This document shows positions 7,559-16,642 of a DNA stretch of 64,000 nucleotides, in pieces. Under the pieces are notes generated by a model that was not told the DNA's origin, did no database searches, and worked only from the letters and a program-made list of their open reading frames with translations. Both the position numbers and the translations under genes were made by a program. The DNA is taken from contig JBFMAX010000011.1 of assembly GCA_040755395.1 (NCBI GenBank), forward strand, positions 62,001 to 126,000. The letters are read 5' to 3'. The stretch's first letter is position 1; every line of letters starts with the position of its first letter. The DNA comes from Nitrospirota bacterium. GTDB taxonomy: Bacteria; Nitrospirota; Nitrospiria; Nitrospirales; Nitrospiraceae.

Positions 7559-9523
7559 TCACGCGTCCAATACCTCGCGGACTTTCTCAACCAGCGCCGA
7601 TTGGGCGTACGGCTTCCGGAGATAGCGCTTCCGATCGATCCGGTGATGGTTCATGGTCTCCTCCGCATAGCCGGAGATGAAGAGGGCCTTGAGACTCGGG
7701 TGCTGGACCATCAACCGTTGGACCAGGTCCCGCCCGCCGAGATCCGGCATGATCAAATTGGTCACCGCCACATGGACGGCTCCCGTGTGTTGCTGACCCA
7801 CCAACATGGCTTCGACGGGAGAACCGGCGACCAGGACGTGATACTGATAGCGGCTCAGAGTCGCGCGTGCGAGCGTTCTCAGTACTTCGTCCTCTTCGAC
7901 CAGCAGGATTGTTTCAGCGCCTTTCGCGCACAAAGCCCGGTACGATCCCGCACCCGATGGCGGCGCCTCCCGCTCGGCCTGCGGGAGATAGACGGTCACG
8001 ACCGTCCCTTGCCCCGGGCTGCTGTGCACCTCGACAAAGCCGCCGTTCCGCCCCGCCAGGGCATAGATCGTCACCAGCCTCAGCCCGCGACTCGCTCCCT
8101 TCCCTTTGATTGATGTGGCTGAGATGAACGGCTCGCAGAGGCCGGCTCGGGTTTCTTGGTTCATCCCGCTTCCGTTGTCGCTGACCACCAAGGCGACCGC
8201 CCGACCGCCGCGGATCGCCTCTGGCTGCCAGGCTCCGCTCGGTTCCACGGTCATGTTCTTGGTTTCGATCGACAAACGGCCGCCCCGCGGCATGACCTCA
8301 CGCGCGTTGAGGGCTAAGCGCAGGAGTATCTCCTCGATCTGCCCGCGATCGGCCCGCACCGAACCGGCGTCCGGCGCCAGCACCAGGCGGCACTCCACCG
8401 TCGAAGGCAGCAGCTCTTGGACAATGTCCTGCAATTCGGTGACGATCACGTTCACGGGCAGAAAGTCTCGGCTCACGCTTTCCGATTGGCCGAGCGACAA
8501 GATCTGCGCCGTGAGTTCGGCTGCCCGGTCGCCGGCATTGAAGACCTCTTCCACCGGCCGGCGAAGCGGATCGTTCAACTTGAGCTTCGACAGCAGGAAC
8601 CCCGTACGGCCACCGATGACGGACAGCACGTGGTCGAACTCCTGCGCCAGTCCACCCGCAATCCGACCGATCGCCTCCAGTTTCTGCGCATCGCGGAGCT
8701 GCCGCTGCAGTCCCGTTCGCTCGACGGCGCCCAGACGCAGCGTTTCGTTCACCGTGGACAGCTCGGCCCGCAGACCCTTCATCCGCGCCTCAAGCTGGTC
8801 GCGGCCGGCCCGCAAGGCGGCTTCCATCTCCCGCAGCTCGGCGATCTCCCCCAACAGGCTCGCCTTCTGATCCCGTTCCTCGGACAGGCTCTCAAGGGTC
8901 ACTCCGTAAAAAACGGCCATAATCAGCAGAACCGGAACGCCCAGAAGATGACCGGCCGAGACCTGGCCTGTTTCAATGACCCCTTCGTACAACACCGCGC
9001 CGTAGGCCGCACAGAGCACCACCGACAACCCCAACATCTGTTTGAGCGTGCGGACGGATGCGGCGATCAGCATGAGCAAAAAATACGACAGATACAGCTC
9101 CGACCGCGCACTGCCGGAAAGGTAAATGACGGCCGTGACGACCGTCGTGTTGCAGCCGACGAGCGACCACGAGAACCAGCGCGCCTCCAACAGATTCGGC
9201 GGCAGCGCCAGCAGCCCGGCGACCATCACCAGCAGGCCCAGGGCCAATAGATCCGCCGTGCCCGGGCCGATCAGGAAATGCTCGCCGAAGCGCAATTGAC
9301 ACGACAGGATGATTCCGACGAGACTCTGTAAGAGCACGATCCGGAAGCGAGGCGCCGTCAACCAACGGGTGAGGCCCGCCGTCTGGGGCAGGATCGCGGA
9401 GGCTGTCGGACACTTCGTTGTGCTCACGGATCGGATGCCGTGCAGATGACCGATAGGTGCCGGATCAGCAATTTTTGTACCGCAACACATTCGACAAGAT
9501 TCACGGTATTCCTCGACAAACAA
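7559..9523 (-). CDS. Degenerate hybrid sensor histidine kinase lacking both phospho-acceptors
   Basis: The longest frame is 654 aa; a GTG inside the first 40 codons is an alternative start. About six hydrophobic helices (residues 50-210) lead into a coiled coil (215-285). The dimerisation box, normally GGIAHDFNN, reads GGLAQEFDH, placing Gln294 at the phospho-acceptor His. The N-box (LALNARE) and G1 box (DNGSGM) are kept, but the G2 glycine box is eroded (GASRGLRL). The C-terminal receiver domain has VTNLIMPD, with Asn589 instead of the acceptor Asp; its KP lysine is present. Inference: a pseudokinase that may bind ATP and sense a signal without relaying phosphate. Confidence 0.82.
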   Translation of the reverse strand: MFVEEYRESCRMCCGTKIADPAPIGHLHGIRSVSTTKCPTASAILPQTAGLTRWLTAPRFRIVLLQSLVGIILSCQLRFGEHFLIGPGTADLLALGLLVMVAGLLALPPNLLEARWFSWSLVGCNTTVVTAVIYLSGSARSELYLSYFLLMLIAASVRTLKQMLGLSVVLCAAYGAVLYEGVIETGQVSAGHLLGVPVLLIMAVFYGVTLESLSEERDQKASLLGEIAELREMEAALRAGRDQLEARMKGLRAELSTVNETLRLGAVERTGLQRQLRDAQKLEAIGRIAGGLAQEFDHVLSVIGGRTGFLLSKLKLNDPLRRPVEEVFNAGDRAAELTAQILSLGQSESVSRDFLPVNVIVTELQDIVQELLPSTVECRLVLAPDAGSVRADRGQIEEILLRLALNAREVMPRGGRLSIETKNMTVEPSGAWQPEAIRGGRAVALVVSDNGSGMNQETRAGLCEPFISATSIKGKGASRGLRLVTIYALAGRNGGFVEVHSSPGQGTVVTVYLPQAEREAPPSGAGSYRALCAKGAETILLVEEDEVLRTLARATLSRYQYHVLVAGSPVEAMLVGQQHTGAVHVAVTNLIMPDLGGRDLVQRLMVQHPSLKALFISGYAEETMNHHRIDRKRYLRKPYAQSALVEKVREVLDA

Positions 9524-9719
9524 GCAGGAGCCACGACAGCGGTGAAGGGAACGTCCCTACAGTGAGGTCACAAAAAAGGACGGGCGACACGGGAAGTCTT
9601 GGGAGAAAACGGCTTGCAGGCTGGTACCCGACAGAACACGGGACAGCCGGCGCCGCGCGCGGGGGAATGTGGAGCGCAGCTTGGAGCGATCGTTACCGTA
9701 TGGCGTGACTATGAAAAGT

Positions 9720-10898
9720 CTAGATCGGTGATGAAGGAGAAAGGTCGGCGAGCTTACGTCGCAACGCCATGGCGGCTTTCCACGCCTCCTCCGGCTTTTC
9801 GGCTAGAAAAGTGACATGGCCCATCTTGCGGCCGGGACGCACGGCTCGTTTCCCGTACAGATGCAGCGCCGCGCCCGCCGTCCCGAGCAACTCGACTTGC
9901 CCTGTCCCCGCGCCGACTTGCAGCGCATCGTCGCCGATGAGATTGACCATCACGGCGGGGCTCAACAGCCGGACTTCGCCGAGCGGGAGACCGCACAGCG
10001 CGCGCACCTGTTGTTCGAACTGCGACACCGTGCACGCGTCGAGCGTGTAATGGCCGGAGTTGTGCGGCCGCGGCGCCACTTCGTTGATCAGGAGGCGGCC
10101 GTCGGGCATGAGGAAGAGCTCCACGCAAAACACTCCAATCCCATCGAGCGCTTCGACGACGTCTCCGGCCAGTGCCGCGGCGCGCTCCGCAGTCCCGGGA
10201 TCCACCGAGGCCGGCACGCGGGTGGTCCGCAGGATGCCGGCTTCATGGATGTTCTCCACGACCGGATAGATACGGCGGTCTCGGTCTGCTCCGCGCACGA
10301 CCAGCACCGACAGTTCCCGCTCGAAACGCAGGAACATCTCGACAATCCATCGGCTGCCGCCTCCCGCGGTCTCCCGCAGCCGACGGCACAGGATATCCAG
10401 TTCGTCCCGATTCTGGATCTGCCATTGGCCTTTCCCGTCGTAGCCGAACGTCGCCGTCTTGCAGAGACAGGGGAAACCCACTTCCTCCGCCAATGCCAGC
10501 TCGTCGGGCGACCGGATCGCGCGAAACGCCGGCACGGGTAGTCCCCGGGCCGCCAAAAATTCCTTTTGCGTCAACCGATCCTGGATCAACCGCAAGATCC
10601 GACTACATGGCCGAACCGGGACCTTGCGCTCCAAGGCCTCACACAGAGCCGCCGGCACGTTCTCCCACTCGTACGTGGCTGCGCTGACCAGATCGGAAAA
10701 CTGCGTCAGGGTGAGGGGATCGGAAAACGGGGCGGCAAACGTGTGGTCGGCGCTCCGATGGGCGGGCGCCTCGGGATCCGGATCCCAGACGGCGATACGG
10801 TAGCCCAGACGGCGGGCGGCCTGGGCGAACATAGCCCCGAGTTGTCCACCGCCGAGGACCCCCAACACGGAACCGGATTCGATCGGCACCACAGTCAC
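9720..10898 (-). CDS. purK: N5-carboxyaminoimidazole ribonucleotide synthase
   Basis: The 392-residue ATP-grasp enzyme starts with a Rossmann-like [20 protein letters not shown]. It has [18 protein letters not shown] (ATP-binding loop), [29 protein letters not shown]-like segments (metal and ATP binding, E and N) and the CTVSQFEQ element typical of PurK. It converts AIR, bicarbonate and ATP to N5-CAIR in purine synthesis. Its ATG overlaps the purE stop by 4 bp, so purE-purK are coupled. The start of the mature frame is clear and length is normal. Confidence 0.95.
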   Translation of the reverse strand: MTVVPIESGSVLGVLGGGQLGAMFAQAARRLGYRIAVWDPDPEAPAHRSADHTFAAPFSDPLTLTQFSDLVSAATYEWENVPAALCEALERKVPVRPCSRILRLIQDRLTQKEFLAARGLPVPAFRAIRSPDELALAEEVGFPCLCKTATFGYDGKGQWQIQNRDELDILCRRLRETAGGGSRWIVEMFLRFERELSVLVVRGADRDRRIYPVVENIHEAGILRTTRVPASVDPGTAERAAALAGDVVEALDGIGVFCVELFLMPDGRLLINEVAPRPHNSGHYTLDACTVSQFEQQVRALCGLPLGEVRLLSPAVMVNLIGDDALQVGAGTGQVELLGTAGAALHLYGKRAVRPGRKMGHVTFLAEKPEEAWKAAMALRRKLADLSPSSPI

Positions 10899-11458
10899 GC
10901 CTTGCGTGTCTTCCCCGTTCGCGGCGACGGGGTCGGCAAGGGCCCTTGGGATGCGATGACCGCGCGCGTCTGTTCGGCGCGGAATTGTTGCAGGCGTTGA
11001 CGGATGACCGGATACCGCCCCGCAAGAATCTGCGCGGCAAGGAGGCCTGCATTCTCGGCCCCACCGATGGCCACGGTCGCGACCGGTACCCCTCGTGGCA
11101 TTTGCACGATGGAGAGGAGCGAATCCAGGCCGCGCAGATGTTCCGTGGGAATCGGCACGCCGATGACCGGCAAGTGGGTTTTGGCCGCCAGCATCCCGGG
11201 CAGATGGGCGGCGCCTCCTGCGCCGGCGATGATGACCTCGATGCCGCGGCTCGCCGCCTGTTCGGCATAGGCGAAGAGGCGATCGGGCGTCCGGTGAGCC
11301 GAGACGACCAGCAACTCGTTCGGCACGCCCAACTCGGTGAGGATCGCGACGGCCTTTTCCAGGGTAGGAAAGTCGCTCTTGCTCCCTCCGAGCACCCCCA
11401 CCAGCGGCCGGATGCGTCCCTTGCCGTTCCTCGATAGACGTTGGCGCGAACCAGCCAT
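10895..11458 (-). CDS. purE: N5-carboxyaminoimidazole ribonucleotide mutase
   Basis: From the ATG at 11458, which follows a good GGAGGAG site, the protein is 187 aa. It shows the PurE class I motifs [47 protein letters not shown] and [21 protein letters not shown]. It moves the carboxylate of N5-CAIR to C4 of the ring, the step after PurK. It is the first gene of the two-gene unit and diverges from the membrane-fusion protein gene at 11707. The frame is open further upstream, but the RBS supports this start. Confidence 0.95.
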   Translation of the reverse strand: MAGSRQRLSRNGKGRIRPLVGVLGGSKSDFPTLEKAVAILTELGVPNELLVVSAHRTPDRLFAYAEQAASRGIEVIIAGAGGAAHLPGMLAAKTHLPVIGVPIPTEHLRGLDSLLSIVQMPRGVPVATVAIGGAENAGLLAAQILAGRYPVIRQRLQQFRAEQTRAVIASQGPLPTPSPRTGKTRKA

Positions 11459-11706
11459 ATGCTCTCCTCCGCCGCCTTCAGCCCGAGCCATGAACCTGCG
11501 GGTGGCCATCTCGTTATCCCTCGCCCCGGGCCCTTGCGATCCCGCACGGATCGAACCACGCCCACCTTAGCCGTTCCGAGAAAGAGGGTCAAGGTACAAG
11601 CGTCCCGAAGTACAAGCGTCCCGAGGAAACACCGGAGCCGTTTGACCCTCTTATCCGAATTCCTTTATGATACACGTGACTTCCGTCCCGATCATCGGAG
11701 GCCGCG

Positions 11707-13143
11707 GTGCAGCGCCTGGGAGAGGGGTTGAAAGCCAAGGTTCAGTCGTTTGTCAACCAACCCACCGGCTTGGACGAAATCACCGTCGACGACCTCGCCA
11801 CCTCATCCAAGCTGCAATCCTGGGAAGCGGTTCAGATCCCCGAACGACTGAAGTTTTCCTCGCGGCTCGCCATCAAGCTGGTTCTGCTCTTTACGCTGAT
11901 CATCGCCTTCGTCCCCTGGACCCAGACCATCACGGTCACCGGCCAACTCTCCGCCTATTCGCCGTATGAGCGGCCGCAGGATATCGAGGCGCAGATCACG
12001 GGACGCATCAAGAAATGGCACATCTTCGAAGGTGTGCGGGTCAAGCAGGGAGACCTCATCCTCGAGCTGGAGGACGTCGATCCGAATTTCATGGCGCCGG
12101 ACCTGCTCTCCCTGCTCGAGCAGCGGAAGGTTGCGCTGGAGCAAACCCGCAAGGCCGCCCTGGAACGGGCCGAGCAGTTGGACAAGCGGATTAAGGAAAT
12201 GCAGAACCTGGTGAGAGCGGCCGTGCCGTCCGCTCAGGCTCGGGTCGTGGAGGCCGAAAACAAGGTCCGCGAGGCCCAGCAGAAGGTCGCCGCCGCCAAG
12301 ATTGCCGTCGACACGGCCGAGTTGAACGTCGATCGCCATCGACAACTAGCCGAGCGGGGCCTGGTGTCGCAACGCGAACTCGAACTGACGATTCAGGCAG
12401 CCATCGCGAGCAAGGCGGAGTTGCAGGCAGCCCAAGCTTCTTTGAAAGCCGCCCAGCAGGCCATGATGGCGTTGAGTTACGGCCGCGACCAGGTCAGCGC
12501 CGAAGTGCTGCAACGCTTGATCGACGCGGAAGCGGCCCGGGACGGCGCCTTCGCCGACGCCGCCAAGGCGGCTAACGAACTGGCCGATGTCACGCTCCGT
12601 TTGTCGAATGCCACGCAGCGGCGCGTAGCCAGCCGGATTCTGGCGCCGATCGACGGCACCGTCGTCCGGATGGCCGAAGTCGGCCCCGGGGAAACGGTGC
12701 GGCCCGGAGATAAGCTCGTCCGTATTTCGCCCGCTAGCATGGACAAGGCGATCGAGATGGTGGCCGACGGTCTGGACGCTCCCTTGCTGAACGTCGGGAG
12801 AAAAGTTCGAATCCTGTTCTACGGCATCCCGGCGATCCCGCTGCCGGCCTGGCCCGAGCTGATGGCCGGCACGTACGGAGGCGTCATCAAAGTGATCGAC
12901 CAGGTGGACGACGGCAAAGGCAACTTCCGCTTCTGGGTCGTGCCCGACCCCGAGGACCGGCCCTGGCCCGATCAGGCCCACGTCCGGCAAGGGACAAAAG
13001 CCATGGGATGGGTGATCCTCAATCGCGTCCCCCTCTGGTACGAACTCTGGCGTCGTTTCAATCTGTTCCCGCCCGACTATCAAGAACGGCCGCCCAGCCT
13101 GATCGATACGCTCCTGCCCAAGGCCGGCCGCGGTGCCAAGTAA
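11707..13143 (+). CDS. HlyD-like membrane-fusion (periplasmic adaptor) protein
   Basis: A GTG start behind CGGAGG gives 478 aa. A cytoplasmic N-terminus of about 50 residues precedes one transmembrane helix (residues about 58-75). Then come a lipoyl-like half motif (ITGRIKKWHIFEGVRVKQGDLILELED), a long Ala/Glu-rich coiled hairpin (about 125-300), the second lipoyl half (ILAPIDGTVVRMAEVGPGETVRPGDKLVRI) and beta domains. This is the layout of adaptors in type I secretion and efflux systems. It opens a plus-strand locus with a TolC-like protein and two ABC half-transporters, which points to an envelope-spanning assembly. Confidence 0.85.
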   Translation: MQRLGEGLKAKVQSFVNQPTGLDEITVDDLATSSKLQSWEAVQIPERLKFSSRLAIKLVLLFTLIIAFVPWTQTITVTGQLSAYSPYERPQDIEAQITGRIKKWHIFEGVRVKQGDLILELEDVDPNFMAPDLLSLLEQRKVALEQTRKAALERAEQLDKRIKEMQNLVRAAVPSAQARVVEAENKVREAQQKVAAAKIAVDTAELNVDRHRQLAERGLVSQRELELTIQAAIASKAELQAAQASLKAAQQAMMALSYGRDQVSAEVLQRLIDAEAARDGAFADAAKAANELADVTLRLSNATQRRVASRILAPIDGTVVRMAEVGPGETVRPGDKLVRISPASMDKAIEMVADGLDAPLLNVGRKVRILFYGIPAIPLPAWPELMAGTYGGVIKVIDQVDDGKGNFRFWVVPDPEDRPWPDQAHVRQGTKAMGWVILNRVPLWYELWRRFNLFPPDYQERPPSLIDTLLPKAGRGAK

Positions 13144-13265
13144 GCGTCGTTCTCCCGGCCTTTGCCCTGGGCGTCGTTCGTGTCGTCTCGCCTCCGGCAT
13201 GCGATCCGTTGTAGCAAATCAGTCGATGGGCGCAGCTTCTGCCCGAACAGAAAGGAGTGTGTACG

Positions 13266-14744
13266 ATGAGTCGCCTGTTTGCCGTCGTCGCCTGCTTCAT
13301 CTTGGCGACCTGGTCCGCGTCGAGCCAAGCGCTCGCCGCCGACGCGGCCAAGTCGAAGCCGTTGCCCCCCATTCCGCTCTCGCTGGACGAAGTGTTGGCC
13401 TGGGTGGACCGTTCGCATCCCCTGCTCAAAGGCGCCGGCACCGAGAAGGTGACCGCCAGAGGCAAATTGCTCAAGGCCCTGGGCGCCTTCGAGCCCGTCC
13501 TGGTCAACGACACGGAACTTGAGCGATTCATTCCCAGCGGGACGACCGACACCAGGACCGCCGGGTTCAACGACACGCTCATGGAGGTCCGGCATCCTTC
13601 CGGTCTCAGAGGGTCGGCCGGCATCCGGCAAGTGCTCGGGGGCCCCGCCAAAATTCCCGACCTGGCGTTCAGCGGGGACACCAATCAGGTCATTCTCGGC
13701 GGACTCATTCCGCTGTTGCGCGGCCTGATGATCAATCCTGAGGCGGCGGAACTCCAACGGTCGCAGTTGGCCGACCCGATGGCGGACGTCAAGATTTCGC
13801 AGACCCGCCAGGACCTCTTCCTGGCCGCCGCCACGCAATACTGGGATTGGGTCGCCGCCGTGAAGCTGGCCGACATTCAGAAACGCGCGCTCGGCGTCGC
13901 AGAGGATCGGGCGAAGCAGGTGGAGGGACGCGCCAAGGCCGGCGCCGTCGCGCCGCTCGACGTCGTCGAGGCGAATCAGGAGGTGCAGCGCCGCAGGGAA
14001 ATTTGGATCGCCGCCCAGCGCGCCGTCGAGCAGGAGCAATACAGATTGTCCATGTTCCTCTGGGAAAATCATGCCCCCGTGACGCCGCCGGCCGAGCGGG
14101 CGCCGGACCTGCCATCGCAAGCCGTCGTGCCGCCGCCGGAAACGGTGCAAGCCCACAAGCTTCAGGCCAAAGCCAATCGCCCGGAAGTCCGGCAGATCGG
14201 GATCGAGGCAAAGCTCAACAATATCGATCTGGAACTGGCCAAAAACAATCTGTTGCCTAGTTTGGACGTGGAGGCGGCGCCGGCGCGCGCCCCGGAAAAG
14301 TTCGTGCTGGGCCTCGGCTATCGATTCGGCGCCGAACTCCGCATTCCCATCTTCCAGCGCCGCAGCCGCGGTGAGGTGCTGGAAGCGCAGGGGAAGGCGG
14401 ATCGGCTCGTCCTCGTCCAGAAGTTCCGCGAACAGCAGGTCGTCGTCGATGTGGACAACGCGCTGTCCGCCGTCGAACGGGCCAAGGAGCGCATCGCCGC
14501 CGCCGCCGACTCGTTGCGGCTCGCCAAGACGCTCGAGGAGGGTGAACGCTTCCGCTTCAGCCTGGGCGCGACCAGCGTGCTCTTCGTGAACTTGCGGGAG
14601 CGCAATTCCGTAGACTCGGAGAACCAACTCGTCCGCGCCAAGGCGGATTACCAGAAAGCCCTGGCCTTCTATCAATGGGCGATCGGCGCGTGGGCAAAGA
14701 GCGAGGCGTCGGCCGTTCCGGTCACCTACCGGGCGCGCGAATGA
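13266..14744 (+). CDS. TolC-like outer-membrane factor
   Basis: The ATG at 13266 follows AAAGGAG (a GTG at 13257 is less likely). The 492-residue protein begins with a signal peptide (hydrophobic residues 5-20, cleavage near ALAADA). It has the OEP pattern of two alpha-helical repeats: LSLDEVLAWVDRSHPLL opens the first, and the second has ELAKNNLLPSLDV followed by GLGYRFGAELRIPIFQRRSRGEV. Such proteins form trimeric outer-membrane tunnels. Placement directly after the adaptor gene supports a shared machine. Confidence 0.85.
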   Translation: MSRLFAVVACFILATWSASSQALAADAAKSKPLPPIPLSLDEVLAWVDRSHPLLKGAGTEKVTARGKLLKALGAFEPVLVNDTELERFIPSGTTDTRTAGFNDTLMEVRHPSGLRGSAGIRQVLGGPAKIPDLAFSGDTNQVILGGLIPLLRGLMINPEAAELQRSQLADPMADVKISQTRQDLFLAAATQYWDWVAAVKLADIQKRALGVAEDRAKQVEGRAKAGAVAPLDVVEANQEVQRRREIWIAAQRAVEQEQYRLSMFLWENHAPVTPPAERAPDLPSQAVVPPPETVQAHKLQAKANRPEVRQIGIEAKLNNIDLELAKNNLLPSLDVEAAPARAPEKFVLGLGYRFGAELRIPIFQRRSRGEVLEAQGKADRLVLVQKFREQQVVVDVDNALSAVERAKERIAAAADSLRLAKTLEEGERFRFSLGATSVLFVNLRERNSVDSENQLVRAKADYQKALAFYQWAIGAWAKSEASAVPVTYRARE

Positions 14745-14875
14745 TCGCCGGAGGCAGTGGTATTTTTCTCCGTGCTTTGATAGGGTTAGACGATTCATCG
14801 GGCGAGCGGGCGGCGGGTCGGCATCCGCCGTCAACCCGCCGCCCGGTCTGTTGAGCACCTCCCAGCGAGCGAGGC

Positions 14876-16546
14876 ATGGATCCAAACCGCTCCGAGAGCC
14901 ATCCTGTCACGCTCCAGTCGATGATCGGCCGTCTCGGCCTACTCCTGCGTCTGGAACGCCGGGTGCTCGGCCTGATCGGTTCCTACTCGGTGGCGATCGG
15001 GCTCTTCTCGCTCATCGTCCCGTTGACCGTTCAAGAGCTGGTCAACACCTTCGCGTTCGCCATCCAACCGATCACGATCGTGACGCTGGCCGCCGTCATG
15101 GTGCTGACCCTGTTGTTCGTCGGCGCCTTCCGCGCATTGCAGTTTTTCGCCGTCGAGATTTTGGAACGACGGGTTTTCGCGCGCGTCGCCCTGGCGATGA
15201 CCGAGCACCTGCCTCACCTCAAGTCCCAAGGCTTCAAGCCGCGCTACGCGAATTATTTTCTGGAGACGGTGCTGATGCAACGCGCCCTCTCGGTGCTGCT
15301 CATCGACGTCGTCAACGTCGTCGTCGGGGGCGCCATCGGCATGACGATCCTGGTCTTCTACCATCCGTATTTTTTGCTGTTCAACGCGGTGCTCCTCGCC
15401 GGCTTCGGCGCGATCATGTTTCTGCTCAGCCACGGAGGCCTGCGGGCGACGATCCAGATGTCCCACGCCAAGTACGACACGCTGCACTGGATGCAGGAGA
15501 TTGCGTACAACCTGCTGCATTTCAAATCGACCGTCAGCGAACCGCTGCTGATCAAGAAAACGGACGAACTGGTCAACGCCTATGTCGCCGCGAGACGCAC
15601 GCGCTTCCACGTCCTGATGCGGCAGTATCTCGGCTCCGTCGGGTGGCAGGCGTTGGGACACAGCGGTCTGATCGCTACGGCGGGGTGGTTGCTCTCGATC
15701 GGTCAACTGACGTTGGGCCAGTTGGTCGCGGCCGAGGTCGTCGTGGGCACGCTGCTGCTGAACTTCGACGCCGTCGTCAAGCGCATGAGCCACATCTTCT
15801 ACTTCTTCACCGCGCTGCACGAGCTGGATTTTCTCTTCTCATTGCCCAAGGACGAAGACACGGCGACGCTGTCCGTGCCGCTGCCCGATCCGACGATTCA
15901 CGGCATTCGGGTGACCTGCAAGGACCTGACGTTCGTCCATCATGCGGGGGCTGTGCCGATTTTCCAACGCTTCAACCTTGAAGTGACGCCGGGAGAGAAG
16001 ATCGGCATCTATGCGACCAGCACCATCGCCAAGACGACGCTGGCTCGTGTCCTGGCCGGCATCGAGTCGCCGACCTCCGGCGTGATCCGTTACAACGGGG
16101 TCGATCTGCGCCATCTCGATTTGCAGACGATCAACAAATGCCGCGGGTTCGTGCTCGATTCCCAACTCTCGCTGTTCGAAGGGACGCTGGAGGAGAACAT
16201 CGTTCTGGGCCGCACCAATATCCCCTACAGCGACGTGCGATGGGCTCTGCGGTTCGCCGAACTGGAAGAAGAAGTGGACGCCCTCCCGCAGGGGCTCAAG
16301 ACCCACGTTCGGGCTCCCGGCATGATCTTCGCCCCGACCCATATTCTCCGCATCTTGGTCGCCCGCGCGATCCTGTCGAGGCCGCAAATCCTGATCTTCG
16401 ACGGCATCCTCCACAATATGCAACCGACCGTTCGGGAAACGATCCTGCGGCGCCTCTGTTCGAAAGAAGAACCATGGTCGGTCATCTTCGTTTCCAACGA
16501 TCCCAACCTCACCCCCCACGTGGATCGCCGCATCGTCCTGGACTAA
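14876..16546 (+). CDS. ABC half-transporter with degenerate nucleotide-binding domain (paralog 1)
   Basis: The 556-residue protein has about five to six membrane helices (residues 25-320) of the type I secretion exporter kind, then an ABC domain. In that domain the Walker A glycines are Ala (A380xxxxA385-K386-T387), the signature LSGGQ is replaced by FAPTH (485-489), the catalytic Glu after Walker B D509 is Gly510, and the switch His is Asn541. The LSLFEGTLEENI segment and the Walker lysine remain. ATP hydrolysis by this subunit therefore seems unlikely. It is followed at 96 bp by a close paralog with the same losses, so a stable non-hydrolysing or regulatory heteromer is plausible. Confidence 0.85.
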   Translation: MDPNRSESHPVTLQSMIGRLGLLLRLERRVLGLIGSYSVAIGLFSLIVPLTVQELVNTFAFAIQPITIVTLAAVMVLTLLFVGAFRALQFFAVEILERRVFARVALAMTEHLPHLKSQGFKPRYANYFLETVLMQRALSVLLIDVVNVVVGGAIGMTILVFYHPYFLLFNAVLLAGFGAIMFLLSHGGLRATIQMSHAKYDTLHWMQEIAYNLLHFKSTVSEPLLIKKTDELVNAYVAARRTRFHVLMRQYLGSVGWQALGHSGLIATAGWLLSIGQLTLGQLVAAEVVVGTLLLNFDAVVKRMSHIFYFFTALHELDFLFSLPKDEDTATLSVPLPDPTIHGIRVTCKDLTFVHHAGAVPIFQRFNLEVTPGEKIGIYATSTIAKTTLARVLAGIESPTSGVIRYNGVDLRHLDLQTINKCRGFVLDSQLSLFEGTLEENIVLGRTNIPYSDVRWALRFAELEEEVDALPQGLKTHVRAPGMIFAPTHILRILVARAILSRPQILIFDGILHNMQPTVRETILRRLCSKEEPWSVIFVSNDPNLTPHVDRRIVLD

Positions 16547-16642
16547 GGGCTTGCGTGTCACTCCGGTGAGCGTCCATACTTCGGCCGAATCCCGCCTCCG
16601 CGCCGTACAGCCGCGGCGGAGATTCGCCAAGGACTCCGGTGA

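Noticed and set aside
9457-9708. A short plus-strand gene between the sensor kinase and purK
   Set aside because: No start signal or coherent protein; it overlaps the 5' end of the kinase frame.
13080-14885. A 601-codon frame opposite the TolC-like gene
   Set aside because: Composition and lack of motifs show it is a shadow; the plus-strand gene has signal peptide and OEP repeats.
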